Of a DNA stretch of 64,000 nucleotides, positions 20,215 through 29,689 are shown in pieces. Positions within the stretch are counted from its first letter, which is position 1, and each line of letters opens with the position of its first letter. The stretch spans positions 20,577-84,576 of the forward strand of contig CACNCK010000004.1 in NCBI GenBank assembly GCA_902618945.1. Direction: 5' to 3'. Source of the DNA: an uncultured SAR86 cluster bacterium. GTDB lineage: Bacteria; Pseudomonadota; Gammaproteobacteria; Magnimaribacterales; Magnimaribacteraceae. Under the pieces are notes generated by a model, which was not told the origin of the DNA, ran no database searches, and saw nothing but the letters and a program-made list of their open reading frames with translations. Both the position numbers and the translations under genes were made by a program.

Positions 20215-20601
20215 ATGTTTTTCAGAGCTCTAATAACAAGCTTCATTATATCAAGCCTATTCACTGGGCTAATTTTCTCTATCGGGGATCTTACTTTTGG
20301 GAGTAGTCTTATGTACCAAGCTCTTGTGACGTTCTGGAGCATTGGATTTCTTTCAATTATTGGTTTTATATATGGTAGAAAAATAAAGAGAAATTTTAGA
20401 GGAGAAACTGGAACCATAAAATGGTTTGACCCAAGTAAAGGATATGGGTTTTTAATTCGAGACAAAGGTGGGGATTTATTCGTTCACCTTAGGGCTGTTC
20501 AAAATCAAGACAGGAGAAAACTCAAAGAAAATACAAGGGTAAGATTCTCTGTTGAGGAAACAGAAAAAGGGCCTCAAGCTGAAAATATCAGAATAATCTA
20601 A
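20215..20601 (+). CDS. Membrane-anchored cold-shock-domain protein
   Basis: This 128-residue protein has two predicted transmembrane helices (about 5-27 and 34-56) followed by a charged linker and a C-terminal cold shock domain (about 62-128). The RNA-binding motifs are both present: KGYGFL (RNP1) and DLFVHLRAV (RNP2). The domain would face the cytoplasm and bind single-stranded nucleic acid at the membrane. The role is unknown. A TATAAT lies at 20201-20206, eight bases before the ATG, so the mRNA could be nearly leaderless. Its stop overlaps the stop of the convergent HupE/UreJ-like gene by 4 bp. Confidence 0.85.
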   Translation: MFFRALITSFIISSLFTGLIFSIGDLTFGSSLMYQALVTFWSIGFLSIIGFIYGRKIKRNFRGETGTIKWFDPSKGYGFLIRDKGGDLFVHLRAVQNQDRRKLKENTRVRFSVEETEKGPQAENIRII

Positions 20602-21788
20602 AATAGTCTCTCCAAAAACCAATATGTTCCTAAGCAGGACAAAGCTGATGCAGCACAAACTCTTATTGTGTTTATACTCTCTCTGATGTATTTAGTTATC
20701 TGAGAAAAAATTAGATAAACAACTAAAACTATCAAAAGTTGTCCGAGCTCAACTCCAATATTAAACCCTGCGACTGCAGGTAAAAGCCTACCCTCCATCA
20801 AACCGATAGTCGATAAATTTCCTGCAAACCCAAATCCATGTATTAATCCGAAAAAAGAAGTTACAAGTAAGGTTATTGAGGAGCCTGGATGCCTCCTTAC
20901 AAGATTTAAGTAACAAAAAGAAAATATGCTAATACCTACCAAACCAATTATGAATTTTTGTAATCCAAAAAAAGCCAAAAGAATAACAAGAGATGAAGAA
21001 AAATAAATCAATAATCTCCCATATAGGCTGTGATTTTGAGTAATTGAAGCAATACACTCTGCAGCTATAATGACTATGGAGTATCCAATTAAAGCTTCAA
21101 CAAATTGCGAGGAAGGTGTGACTAAACCCAAAGCCCCTAACGCTAAAGTGATGCTATGGCCAATTGTAAAACCTGTAATTACTATGATTAAATTCTTTAA
21201 GGCAAAACCTAGAATTAATATAGCAAGAAGGAATGCTAAATGGTCATATCCGGACAATATATGATTGAATCCAAGTTCAAGATAATCTCTAAAAGAATTA
21301 AATCTTGATTCGCTTTTAGATTCATTATCAGTTTCTTTCCACTCCCTTCTAGAAGATGTGAAAACCTTTTCAGGACTAGCTACAGAATTAATGTAAAAAG
21401 TGGATATATGAGTATGAGTCGGATCTTCATCAAAAAAGAGCTCAAAATTTATCGTGGATTCTTCAAGTTCACACTCCATCGTCCAGAGCAAAGTTAAGTA
21501 ACCTGTAGAAAAAGAATTTTTTAAAAAAGGTGTCTTGGAGATATTGCAATTTTTATTAAAATTAAAATTATCTATAACTTTATTTGTAAATTCTTCCTCC
21601 CAGTTTTCAGTAAAATTTAAATTTAGTCTTTGTAATACTGATGTTTGAATACTAAATTCTACTTCAATAAATTTTGATTCAGCAGTAGAGTCTATATTGA
21701 TCTTAGAATAAGACTCACTTCTTTGATGCGAGAATAATACTGTACTTAATAAACAAGTTATTAGACCTATTGATAAGAGTTTCGACAT
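20598..21788 (-). CDS. HupE/UreJ-family membrane protein with N-terminal periplasmic domain
   Basis: The 396-residue protein has a signal peptide (first 20 or so residues), a periplasmic domain of about 150 residues, then six or seven helices. The membrane part begins LELGFNHILSGYDHLAFLLAILILG and has TGFTIGHSITLALGALG and GLIHGFGFAG, the His/Asp-containing motifs of the HupE/UreJ_2 family. Relatives are linked to nickel or cobalt uptake, but this two-part form is not functionally settled. It directly abuts an upstream parvulin-type isomerase gene, a pairing that suggests joint function. Confidence 0.8.
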   Translation of the reverse strand: MSKLLSIGLITCLLSTVLFSHQRSESYSKINIDSTAESKFIEVEFSIQTSVLQRLNLNFTENWEEEFTNKVIDNFNFNKNCNISKTPFLKNSFSTGYLTLLWTMECELEESTINFELFFDEDPTHTHISTFYINSVASPEKVFTSSRREWKETDNESKSESRFNSFRDYLELGFNHILSGYDHLAFLLAILILGFALKNLIIVITGFTIGHSITLALGALGLVTPSSQFVEALIGYSIVIIAAECIASITQNHSLYGRLLIYFSSSLVILLAFFGLQKFIIGLVGISIFSFCYLNLVRRHPGSSITLLVTSFFGLIHGFGFAGNLSTIGLMEGRLLPAVAGFNIGVELGQLLIVLVVYLIFSQITKYIRESINTIRVCAASALSCLGTYWFLERLF

Positions 21789-22646
21789 TTATTCAGGTAA
21801 GTTCCTTGAAATATCGTACCAATTCTTGAGATTCTCTAAATATTCTCTCAAGGAATTATCGTCTCTCCTTTTAGAATATTCCGCCAAAACAACATCTCTT
21901 ACTTGATCAAAGTTTGGCTGTCCTGCCAACTCTTTTTCCAATAAGAAAATGATCTTATAACCGCCAGGAACCTTGATTGGTTGACTGAATGAACCAGGTT
22001 GTAAATTCCTGGCTAAATTCATGAGGCTGGGACCAATATACTCTCTAACTTTTGATAATGTCATTAAACTATTTGGAATTTTTAAGGCAGAGTCACTCCC
22101 TAAATTGGATACCTCAACAAAGCTGCTACCAGAAATTAAAAGATCATAAGCTCGAGTTGCATCTTCAAAGGATGAGTTTTCGGCCCCTTCATCAGAGAAA
22201 TAAAGTTGTTGAATTCTTAACCTTGATGATTTGGTAAAAAATCCTATATTCTCTTCAAAAAATTCATTTAATTCTTTATCAGATACTTCGTATCTCATAT
22301 TTTCTGCAATGATAGTCTTTATCATCTGCTGAACAATTGTTCCTCTTGCTATGGGATTATTTTCAAGCATCCCAAGGTCTAAAGCCCTTTTAATTAAAAG
22401 TTCCTCTTCTATCATTCGCTCAAGAACATATTCTTTATCTTTTTGCGTTATGGGTGATTTCTTGTCTTTTGCAAGACCTTCAAGTTGGACTAAATATTTC
22501 TCCATAGAAATCGAAGTATCTTCGATTTTCGCAGCATATTTGAAATTTGTAATATTAGATTCTTGAATAATAGAAAGCCCTGCCAGTAAAGCTCCAACAA
22601 TTAAGCCTGCAGACAAAACTAAAGTATAGAGCTTTTCTTTATCCAT
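21789..22646 (-). CDS. Membrane-anchored parvulin-type peptidyl-prolyl isomerase
   Basis: The 285-residue protein has one N-terminal transmembrane anchor (LYTLVLSAGLIVGALLAGLSI), a SurA-like helical chaperone region, and a PpiC/parvulin-type domain at about 140-255 (for example QPIKVPGGYKIIFLLEKE). The parvulin core looks degenerate in places, so the activity may be chaperone rather than isomerase. It should act at the periplasmic face of the inner membrane. It lies between an ElaA-like gene (3-bp gap) and the HupE/UreJ-like gene (no gap), so it may help fold that protein's periplasmic domain. Confidence 0.75.
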   Translation of the reverse strand: MDKEKLYTLVLSAGLIVGALLAGLSIIQESNITNFKYAAKIEDTSISMEKYLVQLEGLAKDKKSPITQKDKEYVLERMIEEELLIKRALDLGMLENNPIARGTIVQQMIKTIIAENMRYEVSDKELNEFFEENIGFFTKSSRLRIQQLYFSDEGAENSSFEDATRAYDLLISGSSFVEVSNLGSDSALKIPNSLMTLSKVREYIGPSLMNLARNLQPGSFSQPIKVPGGYKIIFLLEKELAGQPNFDQVRDVVLAEYSKRRDDNSLREYLENLKNWYDISRNLPE

Positions 22647-22649
22647 TTC

Positions 22650-23120
22650 TTATCCATTCCTTGTCATTTGAATATGAGGAATTCCATCTTCGTCATACAC
22701 TTCGCCATTTACTTTAAAGCCGTGTCCTTCATAAAATTTAATCAGATATTCTTGAGCAGAAATAGTTGATTTATCAGTCATATAATTTTCTGAACTTCTC
22801 TTTAGGCCTTCATCAACTAATCTTGATCCAATGCTTAGACCTCTCAGACTGTCAATTACAGCAATACGTCCTATAGATGGTGTTTTGTACTTAATTCCAG
22901 GAGGAGTTAACCTTAAATAACCTACTAAATGTCCTTCCTTTTTCAAAAGAAGATGATCACTAATTTCGTCTAATCCATCCGCATCTTGATACCAAGATTT
23001 CTGCTCTACAACAAATATGGATTGTCGAAAACTAAGAACCTCATAAAGTTCTAACTTTGAAAGCTCATCAAAAGATTTCCAAAAACTCTGTAAATCTAAA
23101 TTTTCAGAGTTCAAGGACAT
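22650..23120 (-). CDS. ElaA-like GNAT N-acetyltransferase
   Basis: The 156-residue protein matches the ElaA branch of GNAT acetyltransferases. It has the N-terminal pattern LRQSIFVVEQKSWYQDADGLDEISDHLLL-like (here FRQSIFVVEQ then YQDADGLD), followed by GRIAVIDSLRGLSIGSRLV, the acetyl-CoA binding loop. The substrate is unknown. It overlaps the aldo/keto reductase gene by 10 bp and is followed after three bases by the parvulin gene, so all four genes are probably one transcript. Confidence 0.82.
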   Translation of the reverse strand: MSLNSENLDLQSFWKSFDELSKLELYEVLSFRQSIFVVEQKSWYQDADGLDEISDHLLLKKEGHLVGYLRLTPPGIKYKTPSIGRIAVIDSLRGLSIGSRLVDEGLKRSSENYMTDKSTISAQEYLIKFYEGHGFKVNGEVYDEDGIPHIQMTRNG

Positions 23121-24151
23121 ATATTAGGATTTTTTCTATGTATCAAAGAAATTTGTTCTAAGTCTTCATCAGATAATTTCACATCAATACTTCCAATGGC
23201 TAGCTTTAGCTGCTCCATAGTAGTTGCACCGATGATATTAGAAGTTACAAAATCTCTTGAATTCACAAAAGAATTAGCCATCACTGATGGATCCATATTT
23301 ATGGAACGAGCATAATTGACATAGGATTTAACCGCCTCATTTGCGCCGGGAACCTCATAACGATCTCCTCTTTCAAATAAAGTTGTTCGGGCTCCGTCAG
23401 GTCTAGCACCATCGATATACTTTCCTGTCAAATAGCCTTGTGCTAGAGGGGAATAAGCTAGAAGACCTACTTTTGATCTATGATGAAATTCAGACATACC
23501 GATCTCGTAAGATCGGTTTAAAAAATTGTAAGCATTCTGAACTGATACAACTCTTGGTAAATCATACATTTCTGAAAATTTGATAAATTCCGAGAGGCCC
23601 CATGGTGTCTCATTTGATAAGCCAATGTATCTAATTTTCCCAGAATCTACTAATTCAGAGAGTACTTTCAATGTTTCAAGTATTGGAACTGTTTCAGCTT
23701 CATAATGCTTATAACCTAAACCATCAGCACCAAACATGCTCATTCTTCTGTCAGGCCAATGTAATTGATACAAATCAATATAATCAGTCCTTAGTCTTTT
23801 TAAGCTAGAATCTATAGCACTTTCTATATTCTCTCTATCCAAAAGAGTCCAGTCTCCTCTAAACCAATTCATAGGCGCCCTTCCAGCTACTTTAGAAGCA
23901 AGAATTATCTCTTCTCTCTTCCCGGTTCTCTTAAACCAATTTCCTATACATTCCTCAGTCTTCCCTTGTGTATCAGGCTTCGGAGGTATTGGATAGAGTT
24001 CAGCTGTATCAAAGAAATTTACTCCTTGCTCAACGGCATAATCCATCTGCTCATATCCTTCCTCAAAAGTATTCTGTTCCCCCCAAGTCATGGTACCCAG
24101 ACAGATAACGCTTACATCTAAATCAGTATTTCCTAATTTTCTATACTCCAC
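23111..24151 (-). CDS. tas: Aldo/keto reductase, Tas-like
   Basis: The 346-residue NADPH-dependent oxidoreductase closely follows E. coli Tas. It begins MEYRKLGNTDLDVSVICLGT, has MTWGEQNTFEEG, the catalytic Asp/Tyr in FDTAELYPIPPKPDTQG, LYQLHWPDR, and the cofactor region GATTMEQLK near the C-terminus. The physiological substrate of Tas is unclear. It is the first gene of a four-gene minus-strand group and is divergent from the glutathione peroxidase gene across a 55-bp AT-rich spacer. Confidence 0.88.
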   Translation of the reverse strand: MEYRKLGNTDLDVSVICLGTMTWGEQNTFEEGYEQMDYAVEQGVNFFDTAELYPIPPKPDTQGKTEECIGNWFKRTGKREEIILASKVAGRAPMNWFRGDWTLLDRENIESAIDSSLKRLRTDYIDLYQLHWPDRRMSMFGADGLGYKHYEAETVPILETLKVLSELVDSGKIRYIGLSNETPWGLSEFIKFSEMYDLPRVVSVQNAYNFLNRSYEIGMSEFHHRSKVGLLAYSPLAQGYLTGKYIDGARPDGARTTLFERGDRYEVPGANEAVKSYVNYARSINMDPSVMANSFVNSRDFVTSNIIGATTMEQLKLAIGSIDVKLSDEDLEQISLIHRKNPNICP

Positions 24152-24206
24152 CCTTCTCTCCTTACAAAGTTGTTATAATTAATATTATAAAAAATTAAAT
24201 TCAAAA

Positions 24207-24695
24207 ATGACTAAAAACATTTACCAATTCTCCTGTGAGGACTCATCTGGTCAAAACGTAGACTTAAGCGATTTCAAAGGAAAAACCTTACTGATAGTTA
24301 ATACTGCCAGCCAGTGTGGCTTTACACCACAATATAAAGGCCTAGAGCAACTTCAAAATAAATTTTCGAATGAGGAATTTTCTGTTTTGGCCTTCCCTTG
24401 TAATCAATTTGGTGGTCAAGAGCCTGGGACTAATCAAGAAATTGTTGAATTTTGCAGCTTAAATTATGGAAGTACTTTTCCAATCTTTAGTAAAATTGAC
24501 GTAAATGGAGACAATGCCCATCCCTTATATAAATTTTTAACTACTGAAAAGAAAGGCCTACTCGGAACGGAAAAAATTAAATGGAACTTCACAAAATTCC
24601 TTGTCAATAAAGATGGTGAGCCTGTGAATCGATACGGATCTTCAACAACGCCGGAGCAGATCGAGACTGATATTGAAAAGTTGATTAACTCTTAG
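24207..24695 (+). CDS. Glutathione peroxidase family thiol peroxidase
   Basis: The 162-residue thioredoxin-fold enzyme has the peroxidatic Cys in NTASQCGFTPQYKGLE, the conserved FPCNQFGGQEPG with the resolving Cys and catalytic Gln, and KWNFTKFLV with the Trp and Asn of the catalytic tetrad. It reduces hydroperoxides, most likely with thioredoxin as in other Cys-type bacterial members. A TATAAT lies at 24174-24179. Its 3' end overlaps the convergent rimI by 11 bp. Confidence 0.93.
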   Translation: MTKNIYQFSCEDSSGQNVDLSDFKGKTLLIVNTASQCGFTPQYKGLEQLQNKFSNEEFSVLAFPCNQFGGQEPGTNQEIVEFCSLNYGSTFPIFSKIDVNGDNAHPLYKFLTTEKKGLLGTEKIKWNFTKFLVNKDGEPVNRYGSSTTPEQIETDIEKLINS

Positions 24696-25161
24696 AAAAA
24701 AATAAATTACTTACAAAACCCTTTTTGAGTGTCTTGGACATCACATAAGCATCTTCTCTGCCTTCAGGAAGCCTATAATATTTTTTCCTCGCTCCAATCT
24801 CAAGAAATCCTAGTTTCTCATAAAGTCTATAAGCTATTTTATTTGAGACCCTTACTTCAAGAATTATTTTCTTACTTCCCATGACTTCAGCAGCAATTAT
24901 CATTTTTTTTAATATTCTCTCCCCGTAACCAGATCTTCTAAAATCTTTATTAACGCCTATATTAAGAAGATGTGACTCTTCAGATGAAATAGCCATAATA
25001 GCGAATCCTATCAACCTTTCATTGTCCTCAAGGGCCAGAGAGTAATAACCTTTCTCTAAGCAGTCAGTGAAGTTTCTTTCTGTCCAAGGGAAAGGATTAG
25101 ATTCTCTCTCTATTTCGAGAACTGAATCTAAGTGACTAAAATCTAAATAAGAGTAGTCCAT
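24685..25161 (-). CDS. rimI: Ribosomal protein S18-alanine N-acetyltransferase-like GNAT
   Basis: The 158-residue GNAT protein has the RimI pattern: ESNPFPWTERNFTDCL near the N-terminus, HLLNIGVNKDFRRSGYGERIL as the acetyl-CoA loop, and LEVRVSNKIAYRLYEKLGF. RimI acetylates the N-terminus of ribosomal protein S18. It follows a HolD candidate after nine bases, and holD-rimI is the order in E. coli, which supports both calls. Confidence 0.9.
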   Translation of the reverse strand: MDYSYLDFSHLDSVLEIERESNPFPWTERNFTDCLEKGYYSLALEDNERLIGFAIMAISSEESHLLNIGVNKDFRRSGYGERILKKMIIAAEVMGSKKIILEVRVSNKIAYRLYEKLGFLEIGARKKYYRLPEGREDAYVMSKTLKKGFVSNLFFSKS

Positions 25162-25170
25162 AAAATATTT

Positions 25171-25572
25171 TTATAAATTTAAAGCTTTTAACTTATTCAA
25201 AAATAGCTTTTTAGACTCTTTTGATGAACATATTTCTGTCATGGAATCATAAGATGATATTTTAGAATTTAGATATTGCTCGTAATATTGTGGAAGGTCT
25301 ATTCCTAAAACTAGGATGTTGTTTATTAATTCTGGATTTTCTAGTTTATTTATTTTTAGGGGTTTATTTTTTCCAATAGACTTAGCAAGCGTCCTTAAAA
25401 AAAATATTTTATCTTCTTCTGAAACTTGCTCGTCTTTTTTTCCAAAACATAGAATACAATTTCTATCGATTAAATAGACTTCATCTTGAAAAATAATAGC
25501 CTCTTGCTCAGGTCTTTTTTTCCATATATCTATGCCCAGCTCTTGGAGTTTTTGATATTTTGACAAAACCAT
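25171..25572 (-). CDS. holD: Divergent DNA polymerase III psi subunit (HolD) candidate
   Basis: Starting at the internal ATG at 25572 gives 133 residues, the usual psi length. The longer frame to 25629 adds 19 residues with no family likeness. The N-terminus reads KYQKLQELGIDIWKKRPEQ, which matches the conserved psi segment (E. coli LQQLGITQWSLRRP) that contacts chi and SSB. The rest is poorly conserved, as is normal for psi. Adjacency to rimI copies the E. coli order, and holC is also in this window. The alternative is an unrelated small protein. Confidence 0.65.
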   Translation of the reverse strand: MVLSKYQKLQELGIDIWKKRPEQEAIIFQDEVYLIDRNCILCFGKKDEQVSEEDKIFFLRTLAKSIGKNKPLKINKLENPELINNILVLGIDLPQYYEQYLNSKISSYDSMTEICSSKESKKLFLNKLKALNL

Positions 25573-25609
25573 ATTTTGTAATTTTACTCTTTGGAAAAAA
25601 AGACTCAAC

Positions 25610-25636
25610 TTGACCTTAATTGCTCGCAAATATAAG
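25610..25636 (+). promoter_or_regulatory. Candidate promoter of the leuA leader
   Basis: TTGACC (25610-25615) and TATAAG (25631-25636) are separated by 15 bases, a little short. The start would fall near 25643, only a few bases before the leader ORF. It lies in the spacer shared with the divergent holD-rimI pair. Confidence 0.4.
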
Positions 25637-25645
25637 CTAGCGTCG

Positions 25646-25714
25646 ATGATTTTAGTCGCTAAAAAAATTATTCAGCTACGACTGATTATCCCGGTCTCTT
25701 TTTTTAAGAGTTAA
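25646..25714 (+). CDS. Putative leuA leader peptide rich in Ile, Leu and Val
   Basis: This 22-codon ORF begins MILVAKKIIQLRLIIPV. Ten of the 22 residues are branched-chain amino acids: five Ile, three Leu and two Val. It lies 62 bases before the leuA start and its 3' part forms the 5' arm of a strong hairpin (25690-25719). Ilv and leu leader peptides of enterics have the same composition and position and stall the ribosome when charged tRNAs are scarce. The composition is seen directly, while the regulatory role is inferred. No clear ribosome binding site precedes it. Confidence 0.6.
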   Translation: MILVAKKIIQLRLIIPVSFFKS

Positions 25715-25719
25715 CCGGG
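25690..25719 (+). promoter_or_regulatory. Hairpin in the leuA leader
   Basis: CCCGGT (25690-25695) pairs with ACCGGG (25714-25719), and CTCTT (25696-25700) pairs with AAGAG (25706-25710). A TTA bulge lies on the 3' side and the loop is five T residues. The 5' arm overlaps the last codons of the leader ORF, so a ribosome stalled at the Leu-Ile-Ile codons would open it. There is no T-tract after the stem, so it is not a standard intrinsic terminator. A second small hairpin (GTGCTTTAAGCAC, 25729-25741) follows. Confidence 0.6.
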
Positions 25720-25737
25720 CATTACTTCGTGCTTTAA

Positions 25738-27456
<1,719 letters not shown>

Positions 27457-27457
27457 T

Positions 27458-27480
27458 AGCTCAAAACTATAATATGAGCT
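27458..27480 (+). promoter_or_regulatory. Inverted repeat with TATAAT in its loop, between leuA and the transporter
   Basis: AGCTCA (27458-27463) and TGAGCT (27475-27480) form a six-base stem whose loop holds TATAAT (27468-27473). It could be a -10 for the downstream transporter or a weak leuA terminator. No T-tract follows directly and no good -35 is visible. Confidence 0.3.
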
Positions 27481-27507
27481 TGAAATTTATTATTTCTAGG
27501 GGAGTCC

Positions 27508-28902
27508 ATGCGTACTGCGACAGTTCAGCGAAATACAATATTAGCTTATGGAGGGCTTGCAACGCCTTTAGCAATGATTGGCTATCCAATAGCAATCTGG
27601 CTAATTCCCTTTTATTCTGAAGTTGTAGGCATCCCTCTTTATATCATTGCCAATCTCCTTTTAATTGCAAGGTTCACAGATGTAATTACTGATCCAATTC
27701 TTGGGCAGTTAGGTGATTCTACTAGGACTTCAATAGGAAGAAGAAAGCCTTGGATTATATTAGGCGTACCTTTGATGATGTTGGCTATTTACAAGTTATT
27801 CATCCCTGACTCAGAAGTCTCAATTGCCTATTTTGTAATTTGGATGATGCTTATGTATTTAGGTTCAACCATAATTAATATTCCTTATGGTGCATGGGGT
27901 GCTGAAATATCAACTGACTATCATCAGAGATCAAGAGTTGTCAGCGGTAGAGAGGGATGGACTTTAATTGGTTTGTTGATTTCTGCCCTTATACCTCTTG
28001 CTATTGAAGTCTCAGGACAGGGAATAGGATTCCTGGAATCACTAAAGAGGATGCTTGCAGCAATTTTTATTTTTCAAGATTTTTCTACTTCGGGAAAAAT
28101 GTCAGATATATTGGCAAGTATGGGGATTGGTATTGTTCTGTTGCTGCCGATCTTTGCAGCGTGGGCAATTTGGAAAGTGCCAGATCCTATGCCGAAGGTA
28201 GAAAAAAAGATTCCTTTATTTGAAGGACTAAAATATGCTGCCGAAAATCCTTTACTAGTAAGAATCTTATTAATCATTTTCTTAGTGATTGCAGGAGAGT
28301 CATTTAGAAATACTTTATCTCTCTGGTTTGTAAGAGATGTGATTGGAATCGAGACTGTTGGTGCCTCTTATGCAAGATACTTTATTGCGGGATTGATAGG
28401 AATTCCTTTCTGGCTTTGGCTCGGTAAAACTTTAGGTAAGCATAAGGCTTTTTGTATAACTCTTGTAGGCACCGGAACAGTTAGTTTCTTATGTTTTTTT
28501 CTTGAAAGAGGCGATTTCTCTCAATTTCATATCCTTTTTCTTCTCAAAGGATTCTGTTTTGGTGGCCTTCAATTCCTCCCCGCCTCTATGTTGGCAGATG
28601 TAGTTGACCTAGATTCTTTAAAAACTGGAGGGAGACGTGCTGGAACATTCTTTGCATTGAATGGAATGATAGCTAAAGTATCTGCAATGATAGCCGTTTG
28701 GGCTGCGGCTATATTAGTAGACTTCTCTGGATTTGTACCTGGAATAAAAAATTCAGACGATGCGATGCTAGCTTTAAGAATTTATTATTGCCTTGGTTGT
28801 GCCATATTTTTCCTACCTGCTTTATTTCTAACTTGGTATTACCCTCTTACTAAGCAGAAACACAAAGAGCTTAGGATGGAACTTGAAAGTCAGAACAAAT
28901 AA
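27508..28902 (+). CDS. GPH/MFS_2-type sugar-cation symporter family protein
   Basis: The 464-residue polytopic protein belongs to the glycoside-pentoside-hexuronide group of the major facilitator superfamily. It has the family hallmark RFTDVITDPILGQLGDSTRTSIGRRKPWI (seen as TDVITDPILGQLGDST and GRRKPWI), about 12 helices, and the later GGLQFLPASMLADVVDLDSLKTGGRRAG pattern (ADVVDLD, GGRRAG). Relatives carry sugars or other organic solutes with Na+ or H+. The substrate is not clear from sequence or neighbours. A GGGGAG ribosome binding site precedes the ATG. Confidence 0.88.
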   Translation: MRTATVQRNTILAYGGLATPLAMIGYPIAIWLIPFYSEVVGIPLYIIANLLLIARFTDVITDPILGQLGDSTRTSIGRRKPWIILGVPLMMLAIYKLFIPDSEVSIAYFVIWMMLMYLGSTIINIPYGAWGAEISTDYHQRSRVVSGREGWTLIGLLISALIPLAIEVSGQGIGFLESLKRMLAAIFIFQDFSTSGKMSDILASMGIGIVLLLPIFAAWAIWKVPDPMPKVEKKIPLFEGLKYAAENPLLVRILLIIFLVIAGESFRNTLSLWFVRDVIGIETVGASYARYFIAGLIGIPFWLWLGKTLGKHKAFCITLVGTGTVSFLCFFLERGDFSQFHILFLLKGFCFGGLQFLPASMLADVVDLDSLKTGGRRAGTFFALNGMIAKVSAMIAVWAAAILVDFSGFVPGIKNSDDAMLALRIYYCLGCAIFFLPALFLTWYYPLTKQKHKELRMELESQNK

Positions 28903-28906
28903 ATTT

Positions 28907-29680
28907 TTATTTAAAGTTAGGTTGTCTCTTTTCCATAAAAGCTGTGACTCCCTCAATATTGTCTTCTGAACCTGTAAGTGTATTTTGGGTTTTAGCCTCA
29001 AGGTCATAAATATCGCTATAAGTCGTGTCTAAAGCCTTTCTCATTATCTGTTTCGTAAGTTTTAAAGATTGAGAAGACCGAAGACTCAATCTATCTGCCC
29101 ATGACAGTGCCTCGTCTAGTAAAGCTTCACCAGGAACTATTTTATTTATTAACCCTAATTCTAAACATCTACTAGAGTCTATTCTTTCGCCCTCTATTGC
29201 AATTTGATATGCAAGTTTATAACCAACTGTATTGGTTAAAAACCAATTAGCTCCTCCATCAGGAATTAGACCAATATTACTGAAAGCTTGAAGTATATAA
29301 GCTTCTTCAGACATGATGGTTAAATCACAAGCCATTGCGTAAGCACTTCCTATGCCTGCTGCAGCACCGTTTACCGCAGATATGACAGGTTTAGGTAATG
29401 TCATTATTTCTTGCAGACTTGGTAAGTACCCTTCAACTAAAGCAGCTTCGGTATCTGACCACTTATTATCTCTTGCAGAGAGATCTGCACCCGCTGAAAA
29501 GCTTAGCCCTTCACCAGTCAACACTAAAACTCGGATATCACTATCCAATTTAGCCTCTATCAATGCTTTAAGAATATCCTCAGTCATCTTAGCATTAAAT
29601 GCATTCCTTACTTCAGGCCGATTAAACTTGATCAATGCAACAGCTCCTCTTTTTTCATAAATTACTGTATCTAAATTCAT
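28907..29680 (-). CDS. Enoyl-CoA hydratase/isomerase family protein
   Basis: This 257-residue crotonase-fold protein has the CoA-binding and oxyanion-hole segments LSFSAGADLSARD and NGAAAGIGSAYAMACDL, and LIPDGGANWFLTNTVGYKLAYQIA containing the second active-site region. The second catalytic Glu of classical hydratases (near residue 144 in the rat enzyme) appears to be replaced around LIPDGG, so isomerase or another crotonase reaction is possible. It is the final gene on the minus strand before the long cluster's tilS, ten bases away. Confidence 0.88.
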   Translation of the reverse strand: MNLDTVIYEKRGAVALIKFNRPEVRNAFNAKMTEDILKALIEAKLDSDIRVLVLTGEGLSFSAGADLSARDNKWSDTEAALVEGYLPSLQEIMTLPKPVISAVNGAAAGIGSAYAMACDLTIMSEEAYILQAFSNIGLIPDGGANWFLTNTVGYKLAYQIAIEGERIDSSRCLELGLINKIVPGEALLDEALSWADRLSLRSSQSLKLTKQIMRKALDTTYSDIYDLEAKTQNTLTGSEDNIEGVTAFMEKRQPNFK

Positions 29681-29689
29681 AATTACTCC

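Noticed and set aside
23130..24030. The repeated sequence TATCAAAGAAATTT near 23140 and 24006
   Set aside because: It occurs twice inside or at the end of one gene in AT-rich sequence and shows no further copies or structure, so it is probably chance.
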